NCBI GenBank assembly: GCA_051201585.1
Contig: CP179198.1
Location: forward strand, 1,426,001 to 1,490,000
Source: UBA868 sp016776875
GTDB lineage: Bacteria > Pseudomonadota > Gammaproteobacteria > Arenicellales > UBA868
DNA length: 64,000 nucleotides
Direction: 5' to 3'
In this document: piece by piece, positions 28,337 through 37,028 of the stretch
Position numbering within the stretch: the first letter of the stretch is position 1
Layout: each line of letters starts with the position of its first letter
The notes under the pieces: generated by a model
Told to the model about the DNA's origin: nothing
Database searches by the model: none
What the model saw: the letters and a program-made list of their open reading frames with translations, nothing else
Made by a program: the position numbers and the translations under genes

Positions 28337-29320
28337 CTATCGAAAGCGCGCGCGCCACCGTTGCTTCTGCGCTTGCAATGAAGCGTCGCTACCGTCGTGC
28401 CAGGAGTCGGTTAACTTATCGATTGGTAAAAACTTGTTGCCATAATTTAAATTAAAGTAACGGTGGTGCAACTGGTGATACCAATCACCGGCGCTGACTT
28501 TTAATTTATCGCCAAGCCGAAGATACTCAAATCCGGAATGGGACACTGCAGGATTCAGGGCCTGATATAGCCCCGTCACGATTATCACAATTGGATGGAC
28601 CGGCACAATCCACCATAGAACAAACGGAGAGAAATACAGCAAATGCTCAACCGGATGCATTGATATTCCGCCCCAGGGTCCAAGATCAACGTTGCGGTGA
28701 TGCAGAATGTGAACGTGTCGATAGACCGGCTTCCAATGCAACAATCGATGCCCGATGTAAAAATTAGTAGTCGACCAGAAAAACAAAATATAAATTGAGG
28801 CAATGAACCACGCGGCATTTTCAACAATCGGCAGCCGTCCGGACGCGTATATCCAGTAGCTGATCGCCTCAAATCCGGTCCAAAACGAAACCCCTGAAGC
28901 GATACTCCAAAACATATTGTCCTTGATCTGGTCACCCCACAAAAATGCTTTGGGGTCCGTTGCCAACGGATTTCGATTCATTAAATACTGGCGACCCTGT
29001 TTTTTCATCCTGTGCAGCCATAAGTGCAAACTCCCGGTGAACAAGACAAGGATGGCACAGTTGCGTATCCACAGTAGGCCAATCCACCCCGGCTCAAACA
29101 CGGACATGGTTTCGAGGGATGGCGTCAGATACCACCAGATTGGAACGGCCATCGCGATATATATGAATCCGAGAGGAAACAAGACATCGAAAAGCAGATA
29201 ACGTAACGCAGGCAATACGCGAAACGGTCGGACGTAAAGCGGCGGTAGCTCCACGTTCTCGGGCTCATATTTTTCCGCTCCGGCGTCCCTCTCTCGGAAA
29301 GAAGAATCATGATTCGTCAT
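28337..29320 (-). CDS. Sterol desaturase / fatty acid hydroxylase superfamily membrane protein
   Basis: A 327-residue membrane di-iron oxygenase-type protein. Hydrophobic segments are at about 42-64, 82-100, 138-158, 172-190 and 228-252. The histidine clusters that bind the iron pair are all present: H191-RLL-H195, H204-ILHH208, H222/H226, and H282-QLHH286. The enzyme family hydroxylates or desaturates lipids and some small amines. Its start is 3 bases after the aldehyde dehydrogenase stop, so it is tightly coupled to that operon. I infer a hydroxylation step on the operon's substrate, but the sequence does not show which. Confidence 0.87.
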   Translation of the reverse strand: MTNHDSSFRERDAGAEKYEPENVELPPLYVRPFRVLPALRYLLFDVLFPLGFIYIAMAVPIWWYLTPSLETMSVFEPGWIGLLWIRNCAILVLFTGSLHLWLHRMKKQGRQYLMNRNPLATDPKAFLWGDQIKDNMFWSIASGVSFWTGFEAISYWIYASGRLPIVENAAWFIASIYILFFWSTTNFYIGHRLLHWKPVYRHVHILHHRNVDLGPWGGISMHPVEHLLYFSPFVLWWIVPVHPIVIIVTGLYQALNPAVSHSGFEYLRLGDKLKVSAGDWYHQLHHRYFNLNYGNKFLPIDKLTDSWHDGSDASLQAQKQRWRARFR

Positions 29321-29323
29321 CGC

Positions 29324-30817
29324 TTAGTCCTCTGGAAAAGGGTCAGCTTGGGTCGGGTTAGTTGCTAACCAAACGGATTTGGTTTGCATGAAACATCGCA
29401 TACCCTCAAAACCGTTTTCACGACCGTAGCCGGATTGTTTGAATCCTCCGACAGGGGACTGCGTCGCAGCGTTGAAGTAGTTATTAATATAAATCGTTCC
29501 GGCCTCAATGCGATCTGCCATACGCATCGCTCGTGCCACATCACCCGACCAGATACCGCCGGCAAGGCCATAAATTGAATCGTTCGCGGTCTGGATCACA
29601 CTTTGCTCGTCCGACCAGCGCTCGGTTGAGACCACCGGCCCGAACGTTTCATTTTGGGCGAGATCGGCATTGTTCGGAACATCGGCAAATATGGTGGGGC
29701 CAATGAAATAACCCGTATCGCGACAGGCGGTACGTCCATCGAGCAACAGTTTGTGTCCACACTTCTCCGCCGCATCAATACGCGCTAACACAGATTCATA
29801 GTGAGGTTTGTTCGCCATCGGGCCAATTTGAGTCCGCGGATCATTTGGATCACCGATCCGCGCTTTTTTGACCACATCAACGAGTCGGTCGGTGAATTCA
29901 TCGATAACCTTCTCGTGAACCAGCAGCCGCGAACCTGAAATACAGCTCTGCCCCCCTGCTGGAAAGATACCCGCCGCAATCCCATTAACCGCAAGATCCA
30001 AGTCCGCATCCGCCAGCACAATCTGGGGAGACTTTCCACCCAGCTCCATAACGATCGGCTTTACCTGCCTCGCCGCAATACCTGCTGCAGCGCGACCTCC
30101 AGCGGTACCACCGGTAAACGAAACAAGGCGTACGTCGGGATGATCAATCAACGGTTCGCCGGTCGTCCCGCCAAAACCCGTCACAACGTTCAGGACGCCA
30201 GGCGGCAGGTCAGCCTCCAGGAGCACATCCATCAATTCGAGCGTGGAGCATGAGGAGTGCTCCGAAGGTTTCATTACCACAGTATTACCAGCAGCCAAAC
30301 AAGGTGCAAGTTTCCAAATGAGTGTTCCCAGCGGGGAATTCCACGGCAAGATCAAAGCGCAGACACCGAATGGCTCCCATTTCATGTAGTTGTGCATGTC
30401 GCGCATTTCAGCTGGTATGAGACTGCCCTCAAACTTGTCACACATGCCAGCGTAATAGTGCCAGCTGTCAACCTGCCAAGCGTCTGGCTTGAGGGATGGC
30501 GTGATATTTTTTGCCAGTTTGCCGTTGTCCCAGGTTTCAATTTCACCAAGACGATCAGCATGTCTAGAAATCGCATCTCCGATCCGGCGTAACATCCGCC
30601 CTCTTTCGGCCGGCAACATGGCTCCCCAGGGACCCTCATAGAATGCTGATCGAGCCGCGGCGACCGCACGAGCCACATCTGTCTGATCGCAATCCGGGAC
30701 ATGAGCCCACACTTGCCCCGTGCTGGGATTTTCACTGTCAAAATAGGTTTCTGACGCAGGTTGATGCCAGGCATTGTTGACAAAAAATTTAAACGTTCTA
30801 TTTTCTTTCGTGGCCAT
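29324..30817 (-). CDS. NAD(P)-dependent aldehyde dehydrogenase (betaine-aldehyde-dehydrogenase-like)
   Basis: A 497-residue ALDH superfamily enzyme oxidising an aldehyde to the acid in the cytosol. Key elements are the cofactor-site ALILPWNSPLGTLIWKLAP (Asn160), VVMKPSEHSSC, FTGGTAGGRA, the general base Glu258 in MELGGKSPQ, and the nucleophile Cys292 in GGQSCISGS. It sits 33 bases after a choline-dehydrogenase-like GMC gene, a pairing that mimics betA-betB. A betaine aldehyde-type substrate is therefore likely but not proven. Confidence 0.92.
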   Translation of the reverse strand: MATKENRTFKFFVNNAWHQPASETYFDSENPSTGQVWAHVPDCDQTDVARAVAAARSAFYEGPWGAMLPAERGRMLRRIGDAISRHADRLGEIETWDNGKLAKNITPSLKPDAWQVDSWHYYAGMCDKFEGSLIPAEMRDMHNYMKWEPFGVCALILPWNSPLGTLIWKLAPCLAAGNTVVMKPSEHSSCSTLELMDVLLEADLPPGVLNVVTGFGGTTGEPLIDHPDVRLVSFTGGTAGGRAAAGIAARQVKPIVMELGGKSPQIVLADADLDLAVNGIAAGIFPAGGQSCISGSRLLVHEKVIDEFTDRLVDVVKKARIGDPNDPRTQIGPMANKPHYESVLARIDAAEKCGHKLLLDGRTACRDTGYFIGPTIFADVPNNADLAQNETFGPVVSTERWSDEQSVIQTANDSIYGLAGGIWSGDVARAMRMADRIEAGTIYINNYFNAATQSPVGGFKQSGYGRENGFEGMRCFMQTKSVWLATNPTQADPFPED

Positions 30818-30850
30818 TTTGTTTCCTTAACTAGGCATATTGTTGTTAAT

Positions 30851-32539
30851 TTAAACCAGGCGTCTCGGGTCTTCAGGTCGCAAGGGATCGCGCTCAAGGA
30901 TCATATCTGCCGCTTTTTCTGCCATCGCGATCACCGTCGCATTTAAATTGCCGGTAATCTGCGTCGGCATCGCCGCGGCATCACAAACCCGCAGGGAGTC
31001 GACTCCACGCACCCGCAAATGCTGATCCAAAACGGCATCGGGTTCATCATCTGATCCCATCCGCGCCGTCGAACAAGGGTGATGACCGGTATAAGCCGTC
31101 GCGCGAATGGCTTGGATAATCTCATCATTTGTTTGCGCCTCTCTCCACGCGCCAAGTTCTCCGTTGACATATTGCGCGATGGGTGATTGCGCCATCACTT
31201 CCCGCATGACTTTTACGCCTCGAATCAATTCATCCAGATCCTCGGCGTTAGACAAATAGCGGGGATCAATCAACGGCTGATCGCAGGGATTTGTACTCGC
31301 TAAGCGTAACTCACCTACCGAACGGGGTCGCTCCAGATTAATATCAATCTGAATGCCAGGTCGCGCTAATTTTCGACCCCTGACCAGTAATTTACGACCC
31401 AGACCGTGCAACAATGATGCCCGCTCCTCGTCGCCATTGCTCATGTTTTCTTCAATAACCATGGGCGTCATAAACACTTGAAGTTCGGGTTTACCGGGAT
31501 CATTAAAAGCATGAAACAAAGTTGTAGAAAAAAAGGAACCCGCGCCCGGACCCCGGCCCCCGAAAAGCCACCTCCCCATTAACCACGCGGCCTTGTCCAG
31601 CCGTTGATAGCGCGCCAAACTCAAATCGCCACGATCTGATCCATACTGTATTGAAACATCAACATGATCTGCCAGATTTTGACCCACTCCGGGGAGATCT
31701 ACCTGCACAGGAACGCCAAGTTCCGATAAATGATCTGCCGGCCCAATACCGGACAACATCAATGCCTGTGGGGTTCCGAACGCGCCCTGACAAAGAATGA
31801 CCTCCCGTCGGGCACGTAGCGTATCGCCCGACAGACAGTGAATGCCAATCGCCTTACGTCCTTCAAACAATACGCGATGAATATGGCGCTCGGTCAGAAT
31901 GGTCAGGTTTTTGGGAGGTCTATCGAGGTAAGCAATCGCTGACGACTGCCGAATTCCTTTGCTAACCGTGCTGTCCGCACGACCAACACCGGTTCTTTCG
32001 GGACCATTAAAATCATCGAGCTGTTTATGTCCTGCAGCGATTGCCGCATTAACAAAGGCTTTATCAAGGGTGCCAAAGTTTGCGGCCGGCTCGGTGATGA
32101 GCGGGCCGCTAGTGCCATGCCATGCATCAGACCTATTGGTCGCGCCCTGCGCGCGTCGAAAATACGGAAGCAGGTCAGCAAAGCCCCACCCCTTAAGGCC
32201 ACTGTCTCGCCACTGGTCATAATCGGAAGGCACGCCGCGAACGTAAATCATGCCGTTCATGATTGATGATCCACCCAACGCCTTACCGCGCGGAAAATAG
32301 ATTCGGCGATTATTTAAGCCGGCCTGCGGCAACGACTCATAACCCCAATCCAGCTTCGGGTTACCAAAAACAAAGCCGTTTCCGGCTGGCATCTTAATAA
32401 ACCAGTTTCGCCCCTTGCCGCCTGCTTCCACCACACACACCGAGACCGAAGCATCCTCACAGAGACGGGCGGCAAGCGCACTGCCCGCTGATCCTGCCCC
32501 CACCACAACATAATCAAATTCTTTTTGCTTTCGACTCAT
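30851..32539 (-). CDS. GMC family FAD-dependent alcohol oxidoreductase (choline-dehydrogenase-like)
   Basis: A 562-residue flavoprotein with the N-terminal FAD dinucleotide motif VVVGAGSAGSALAARLCED (about 11-29), the GMC signature GKALGGSSIMNGMIYVRG, and the C-terminal catalytic region TGHHPCSTARMG and GNLNATVIAMAEKAADMIL. It resembles BetA, which oxidises choline to betaine aldehyde. GMC enzymes with other alcohol substrates look much alike, so the substrate is inferred from its neighbours. It is the first gene of the minus-strand amine operon and divergent from the LysR gene, with tandem ACCGTT repeats between them. Confidence 0.9.
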   Translation of the reverse strand: MSRKQKEFDYVVVGAGSAGSALAARLCEDASVSVCVVEAGGKGRNWFIKMPAGNGFVFGNPKLDWGYESLPQAGLNNRRIYFPRGKALGGSSIMNGMIYVRGVPSDYDQWRDSGLKGWGFADLLPYFRRAQGATNRSDAWHGTSGPLITEPAANFGTLDKAFVNAAIAAGHKQLDDFNGPERTGVGRADSTVSKGIRQSSAIAYLDRPPKNLTILTERHIHRVLFEGRKAIGIHCLSGDTLRARREVILCQGAFGTPQALMLSGIGPADHLSELGVPVQVDLPGVGQNLADHVDVSIQYGSDRGDLSLARYQRLDKAAWLMGRWLFGGRGPGAGSFFSTTLFHAFNDPGKPELQVFMTPMVIEENMSNGDEERASLLHGLGRKLLVRGRKLARPGIQIDINLERPRSVGELRLASTNPCDQPLIDPRYLSNAEDLDELIRGVKVMREVMAQSPIAQYVNGELGAWREAQTNDEIIQAIRATAYTGHHPCSTARMGSDDEPDAVLDQHLRVRGVDSLRVCDAAAMPTQITGNLNATVIAMAEKAADMILERDPLRPEDPRRLV

Positions 32540-32560
32540 CCAAATTCCCCGAGGTTTATG

Positions 32561-32651
32561 GATACCGTTTGATACCGTTCTGATTAGGCGCTAGATTAAT
32601 TAACAGTTATTAGCGAACTATCTGCATTTCATAAACCGTTGTAAACCCGTT
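32561..32651. promoter_or_regulatory. Candidate operator array: four ACCGTT-type repeats in the divergent GMC/LysR region
   Basis: GATACCGTTT and GATACCGTTC lie end to end (32561-32580, 10-base period). Two further copies, ATAAACCGTT (32631-32640) and GTAAACCCGTT (32641-32651), lie 57 bases on, also about 10 bases apart. One helical-turn spacing in pairs between divergent genes suggests a binding site for the LysR protein or the GlxA-type regulator. Only the repeats are seen; binding is inferred. Confidence 0.5.
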
Positions 32652-32689
32652 AAAATCTATACGATAAAGTTTCCTAAATTGAATTATTA

Positions 32690-33576
32690 ATGAATCCCTC
32701 TTTAAACGCGATCCGCACCTTTGAAGCGGCTGCACGCCATTTAAGCTTTGCCCGGGCGGCTCGTGATCTCGCCGTCCAACCTCCCGCCGTTAGCCGCAAA
32801 GTGGCTGAACTAGAACAGCAACTCGGCGTGAGTCTATTTGTCCGAAGCAAGCCTCGATTATCGTTAACCTGGCAAGGGGAAGCGCTCTTCCAGTCCGTGC
32901 AATGTGGTCTTGATCAGATCCAGCAAGGGTGTAACGCAGTGCGTCGCCAGAATGACCAGACATCGCTTCGCGTTCTTACCTCAATTGGCATGGCTCAATG
33001 CTGGCTACTCGCGCGATTGAACGGCTTTTACCAGCGGTACCCCGAGGTTGACTTACATCTAACAACGCGCGATTCAACCGCTAATCTTGACATCTTGGGC
33101 GCCGATATAACAATCACCTTTGACGACGAGGATGAAAAAACGAAAAGCGCGTCCTGCATTTTTTACGACAACATCATCGCGGTTTCTTCGCCTCAATCGA
33201 TGACTAAAAAGCGAATGCTGACGATATCAGAGCCGCTGACCAACACTTGCTGCATTATCTGGAACCGATGCAATTAAACGACTGGCGGTTGTTATTTAAT
33301 TCCGTCGGGGTCGATCCTCCACCCGTAGAGCGTGGATCGAGTTTTAACAGCTATGCTGTTTATCTTCAGGCCAGTCTCAACGGCGACGGCGTTGCGATTG
33401 GGTCGGAACATCTGCTCGAAGACTACCTTAGAAACGGGAGCCTCCGGCGGGTCGCAGATCTCCGGCTGGAAACCCGTCGAGGCTATTTTTGTCACCTGAC
33501 GCCCGAGGGACGTGATAAACCAGCTGCTCACCAATTTCAAGAGTGGATCTGCTCATTGATTCAAACTAAAACCTGA
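32690..33576 (+). CDS. LysR family transcriptional regulator, broken by a 1-base deletion
   Basis: The N-terminal winged helix-turn-helix is clear: MNPSLNAIRTFEAAARHLSF, then AVQPPAVSRKVAELEQQLGV and LFVRSKPRLSLTWQGEAL (GcvA-like). The effector domain follows. The frame is lost after SPQSMTKK, where one A is missing from the A5 run near 33205. Restoring it gives ANADDIRAADQHLLHYLEPM and continues to TAA at 33576. The corrected length is 295 residues, normal for the family. It is divergent from the GMC oxidoreductase gene, so it most likely controls that operon. A typical LysR gene would be complete; homopolymer context suggests a sequencing error. Confidence 0.88.
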
Positions 33577-33688
33577 GTCGACCAGATTCCAAATTATTTG
33601 AGCATTTGATCGTTAAGGAAAGCTAAAATTTTTAGTGCCCCAAGTCATTTTTGACTGTATATTTCGCGAGTAACCGGTGGGAGGGTTA

Positions 33689-34775
33689 ATGGAAAAAAAT
33701 AGTTATCCTCTGGAAAAGACAGCCGTCACGCGATACGGCTTTTTGCTGCTGCCTGATTTCACGATGATGTCATTTGCATCGGCGGTAGAACCGCTTCGAC
33801 TGGCGAATCGACTCACTGAAAAAAATCTCTACGAGTTCCCGCTCTTTACGCTCGATGGTGAGCCCGCAATAGCAAGTAATGGCATGTCTATCAGTCCCGT
33901 TAAAAAACTTAGCGGGAAAGAACCTATTGATGCATTATTTATCTGCGCCGGCGTTGACCTTCATTCTGTCAACCCTGACGTCCTTCAGGACCGAACGAAG
34001 CCATACGTCAAACGGAAGATTCCCCTCGGTGGAATCTGCACCGCCACCTATCACCTTGCCCGGGCTGGCCTATTAGACGGATACCGATGTACGCTGCACT
34101 GGGAAAATATTCCAGAGATGCATGACGAGTTTCCACATCTCGTAGTCTCATCCGGTCTTTTTGAGCTCGACCGAGATCGCTACACCTGTTCGAGTTTTAC
34201 GGCGCCGATGGACATGATGCTCAACCTTATTGGAAAAGAACGGGGACGCACAATTTGTGATCAAATTTCAGAAGCAATGCTTTGCGAGCGCCTACGCGAC
34301 GGTTCTGATCGTCAGCGGATGCCCTTGAGAATGCGTTTGGGCTCGAGCCAACCGAAACTGGTCGAAGCTGTAGAGTTGATGGAGTCCAATATTGAAGAGC
34401 CAATGACGCTCGATGAACTCGCTTCACACGTCGGCATCTCCAGAAGACAGCTCGAGCGTTTATTCCAGAAGCACCTTCAGTGTGTACCCACTCGCTACTA
34501 TTTGGAAATCCGACTCAGGCGTGCCCGAGAAGCTTTTAATTCGGAGTTCACGATCAATTGTCGATATCGCGTTTGCCTGTGGCTTTGTATCTGCCCCTCA
34601 TTTCAGCAAATGTTACCGGGACTTTTTTGGCCTGCCGCCGAGAGAAGAGCGCATTCCAAGAGGTGTCGCCACTCAATCCAAAGCGCCAATCGACATTCTT
34701 GATGCAACAAACATCGATCCTGCACCAGGCCTCGCTGAAGATCTCCCTCAGGATCCTAACCGCCTGCTCAATTAA
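33689..34775 (+). CDS. GlxA/GbdR-type AraC family regulator with DJ-1/PfpI-like domain, broken by a 1-base insertion
   Basis: The start is ATG 33689, just after GGGAGGG. Residues of about 12-180 form a glutamine-amidotransferase-like (DJ-1/PfpI) sensor: RYGFLLLPDFTMMSFASAVE, PLRLANRL and GGICTATYHLARAGLLDGY. A C-terminal AraC DNA-binding domain begins MTLDELASHVGISRRQLERL. The frame shifts after LRRAR near 34530 (one extra base) and resumes KLLIRSSRSIVDIAFACGFV to TAA 34775. The corrected length is 361 residues. The architecture matches GbdR and CdhR, which respond to betaine- or carnitine-type compounds, agreeing with the amine operon next door. Its stop overlaps the convergent tadA stop. 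Confidence 0.87.
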
Positions 34776-35248
34776 ACAGATTGTCGGCGCCGTTGAAAAA
34801 AATTTCCGAGTAGTAAACGGCTCGGTTCCGAAAGGATTCCGGCGGTCACGCGACACCGATGATTTGCGAGAGGGTTCTCAAGCAAATTTGCAACACTCCC
34901 GACAGCTCCCGTTTTTTCATCCCGCGCCCCAAACACCACCCGCTCTACTCGGGCGTGTAAAATTGCGCCCGCGCACATGATACACGGCTCCAACGTTACG
35001 TATAAGGTGCTACCCGTTAATCGGTAATTGGAAAGAGTTTTGCCGGCTTGGCGCATTGCCATAATCTCGGCGTGAGCAGAGGGGTCATGAAAGTCAAGAG
35101 ATTGATTGCGTCCTTGCCCAATAACTTTGTCGTCAATCACCACAACAGCACCGACGGGCACCTCACCCTCGCTTTCAGCTTGCTTCGCTTGCTCAAGCGC
35201 TAGACCCATCCATCGTTCATCAGTCACTTTTGAAGTATGAGACATCAT
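34772..35248 (-). CDS. tadA: tRNA-specific adenosine deaminase TadA
   Basis: TadA makes inosine at position 34 of tRNA-Arg(ACG) and is usually essential. I start at ATG 35248 (MMSHTSKVTDERWMG; an ATG follows at once at 35245). An upstream TTG is less likely. The zinc/catalytic motifs are DPSAHAEIMAMRQAG (His plus Glu) and TLEPCIMCAGAILHARV (two Cys). It is about 158 residues long, normal. In relatives tadA follows guaA. Here 2.7 kb of other DNA separates them, and the first 23 codons plus leader are duplicated beyond it (see the 114-bp repeats). Confidence 0.95.
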   Translation of the reverse strand: MMSHTSKVTDERWMGLALEQAKQAESEGEVPVGAVVVIDDKVIGQGRNQSLDFHDPSAHAEIMAMRQAGKTLSNYRLTGSTLYVTLEPCIMCAGAILHARVERVVFGARDEKTGAVGSVANLLENPLANHRCRVTAGILSEPSRLLLGNFFQRRRQSV

Positions 35249-35292
35249 TTCCAAATAAAAGAGTTCTTCGGTAGTTTCTTGAACCCCGTTTG
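35179..35292. repeat. 114-bp direct repeat, copy A (5' end and leader of intact tadA)
   Basis: It covers the first tadA codons and about 44 bases upstream. Copy B is at 37867-37980. Hand alignment without gaps gives about 89 of 114 identical positions, with the first 24 bases (35179-35202) perfectly identical. Within that core CGCTTG-CT-CAAGCG is a perfect inverted repeat. The arrangement resembles one half of an attL/attR pair. Confidence 0.8.
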
Positions 35293-35546
35293 CCTGAAAA
35301 CAATGTTGTCAATCTGACAGACCCTCGTCCTTTGCCCAAACACATTTAAATACTATTTCTGGTGAATAATTTCATCGGTATAAAGCACTTTTGAAAAAAG
35401 CCTAAGCTTTTCAATCTCAATCGAACTTAAGAAGTAACACTATTGACTCTCTTTGGAATTAACCGGAAAAGAAAGCAGTCTCTGGCAAGCAACTATTTCA
35501 ACACTCTTTTCAGGGTGAAAGTAATCGATAAGATAGGGAAACGTCT

Positions 35547-36974
35547 TCATTGTGCTTTAGCGATAATAATTAATTCACTGCCAATCTTGTTTTTTCGATT
35601 CGTTTGCTTGAATTTTTCCCGCAACTCATCATCCAAGAGGATTGATTCAATTAGGGAAGAACTTGCTCTTCCAGATAAAGTAGAGTTTGTTTTCGCTCCG
35701 TACTCATACCATCTATTAGGCAACTTAGTTGTTACCGACTCTCGTTCATATTTAACTAACTCAAATCCAAATTCAGATAGCATATCGGCACACACTTTAA
35801 AATTGTAGACATAGAGGTGCTCGCCCGGAGCCATTGCCCAAAAATCTAAACTCTGCGTGTGCATGTCATAAAAGTCAGGTGTAGAAAAAATCAACTTCCC
35901 ATCGGGTTTAAGCAGCTTCTTTATTAAAAAAAGAAGAGATTTAAAATCATCAATCTTTAAATGCTCTATGACTTCCCACATAGTAATTACATCAAATTTT
36001 GAGGATTTGTTTACATTTTCAACATACCCCACAATATCCGAGTTGAATCCGGATATATTACGGCGCTTCATAGCATCAAGAATTGGATTAGGGATATGAA
36101 AGTCAACACCAGTCAAAGACGCCTTAGGCCTGGCGCTACGCACCAAACTAAGGAAATCACCGCTACCACATCCAAGATCAAGAACTTTATCGGTAAACTT
36201 TATGTTATCTATCCCTACAAAATAATTATCAAAATGAGAAGTTGAAGCTTCGTTCAAACTATCCCAATTAATGAGTACATCTCGGCAATTCTGAGATCTA
36301 TTGTAAGAAACTGTATCGTAAAAAATCTCCAAATCATTTTTCCGCACTTGGCGTGATAAATATACAAGGGAGCAATTATTACAATGGAGATAGACATTAT
36401 GACTAGCGTCTAAAAATCCTGTAATCGTATTACCCTCGCCAACGGTTATTGGTGAATTACAACCTGAACTACAGTTAGGGCACTCAGAAATATCAGATAA
36501 CTTTTTTCCCGTCGCTCCATATGTGAGGCAAATATCCCGCACTTGATCAGACTTAATTATTTCCACAAAGCGTAAGAAACTAGAGCTCACCAGATCATTA
36601 AAACGCCCCTTAATCGTATCGAATATTTTCTTTCTAAGAGGTCTATCAATTAAAAAATTAACTCCTGTTAGACCTTGATTCGGGACGAAGTAATTTTTCG
36701 TCTCTAACCCACCATTTATAATCACATACTCGGGAATTGTCCCGTTAATACCGCCGACAAATTTTACTTCCACAGAGTAAGCGTGAAATTCATCAAGAAC
36801 TCCGAATACAATGCGCTCATCAATTACGGTACAGTTTTCTGGAAGCGAGATCTCTATCTCAGCATCCAGCGTCTTCTTTTCATATCTTGAAAAAAGATTT
36901 AGAAGTCGCTCGACCGGAAAACTGTCATTGTCTGACGTGAATTTTCCATCTCCTTTTATACTTATGATTTTCAG
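35547..36974 (-). CDS. Zinc-ribbon plus class I SAM methyltransferase, island gene with abnormal start
   Basis: From GTG 36773 the frame gives 408 residues, but it is open and protein-like for 67 more codons upstream, to a CTG at 36974 (read (M)KIISIKGDGKFTSDNDSF), 5 bases after GGGGAAA. One base change or a 1-base insertion would turn an expected ATG into this CTG, so I take 36974 as the real start (475 residues). After a region of unknown function, CPNCSSGCNSPI and LHCNNC form a zinc ribbon. SAM motif I is KVLDLGCGSGDFLSLVRS and later motifs are MWEVIEHLKIDDF and LLKPDGKLIFSTPDFYDM. Such proteins modify sugars in surface-glycan pathways; the substrate is unknown. Strongly AT-rich and unlike its neighbours. 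Confidence 0.75.
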   Translation of the reverse strand: MKIISIKGDGKFTSDNDSFPVERLLNLFSRYEKKTLDAEIEISLPENCTVIDERIVFGVLDEFHAYSVEVKFVGGINGTIPEYVIINGGLETKNYFVPNQGLTGVNFLIDRPLRKKIFDTIKGRFNDLVSSSFLRFVEIIKSDQVRDICLTYGATGKKLSDISECPNCSSGCNSPITVGEGNTITGFLDASHNVYLHCNNCSLVYLSRQVRKNDLEIFYDTVSYNRSQNCRDVLINWDSLNEASTSHFDNYFVGIDNIKFTDKVLDLGCGSGDFLSLVRSARPKASLTGVDFHIPNPILDAMKRRNISGFNSDIVGYVENVNKSSKFDVITMWEVIEHLKIDDFKSLLFLIKKLLKPDGKLIFSTPDFYDMHTQSLDFWAMAPGEHLYVYNFKVCADMLSEFGFELVKYERESVTTKLPNRWYEYGAKTNSTLSGRASSSLIESILLDDELREKFKQTNRKNKIGSELIIIAKAQ

Positions 36975-37028
36975 TCTATTTCCCCAAAATGTCGGCTAAA
37001 GTAGTCTTTGGGGGTTTCACCCCTATAA

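Noticed and set aside
34772..34775. Overlapping stops of the GlxA-type gene and tadA as a regulatory feature
   Set aside because: Convergent genes often overlap by a few bases; nothing else supports regulation here.
36811..36999. Plus-strand 62-codon frame
   Set aside because: It lies opposite the protein-like upstream extension of the island methyltransferase and has no ribosome site or similarity.
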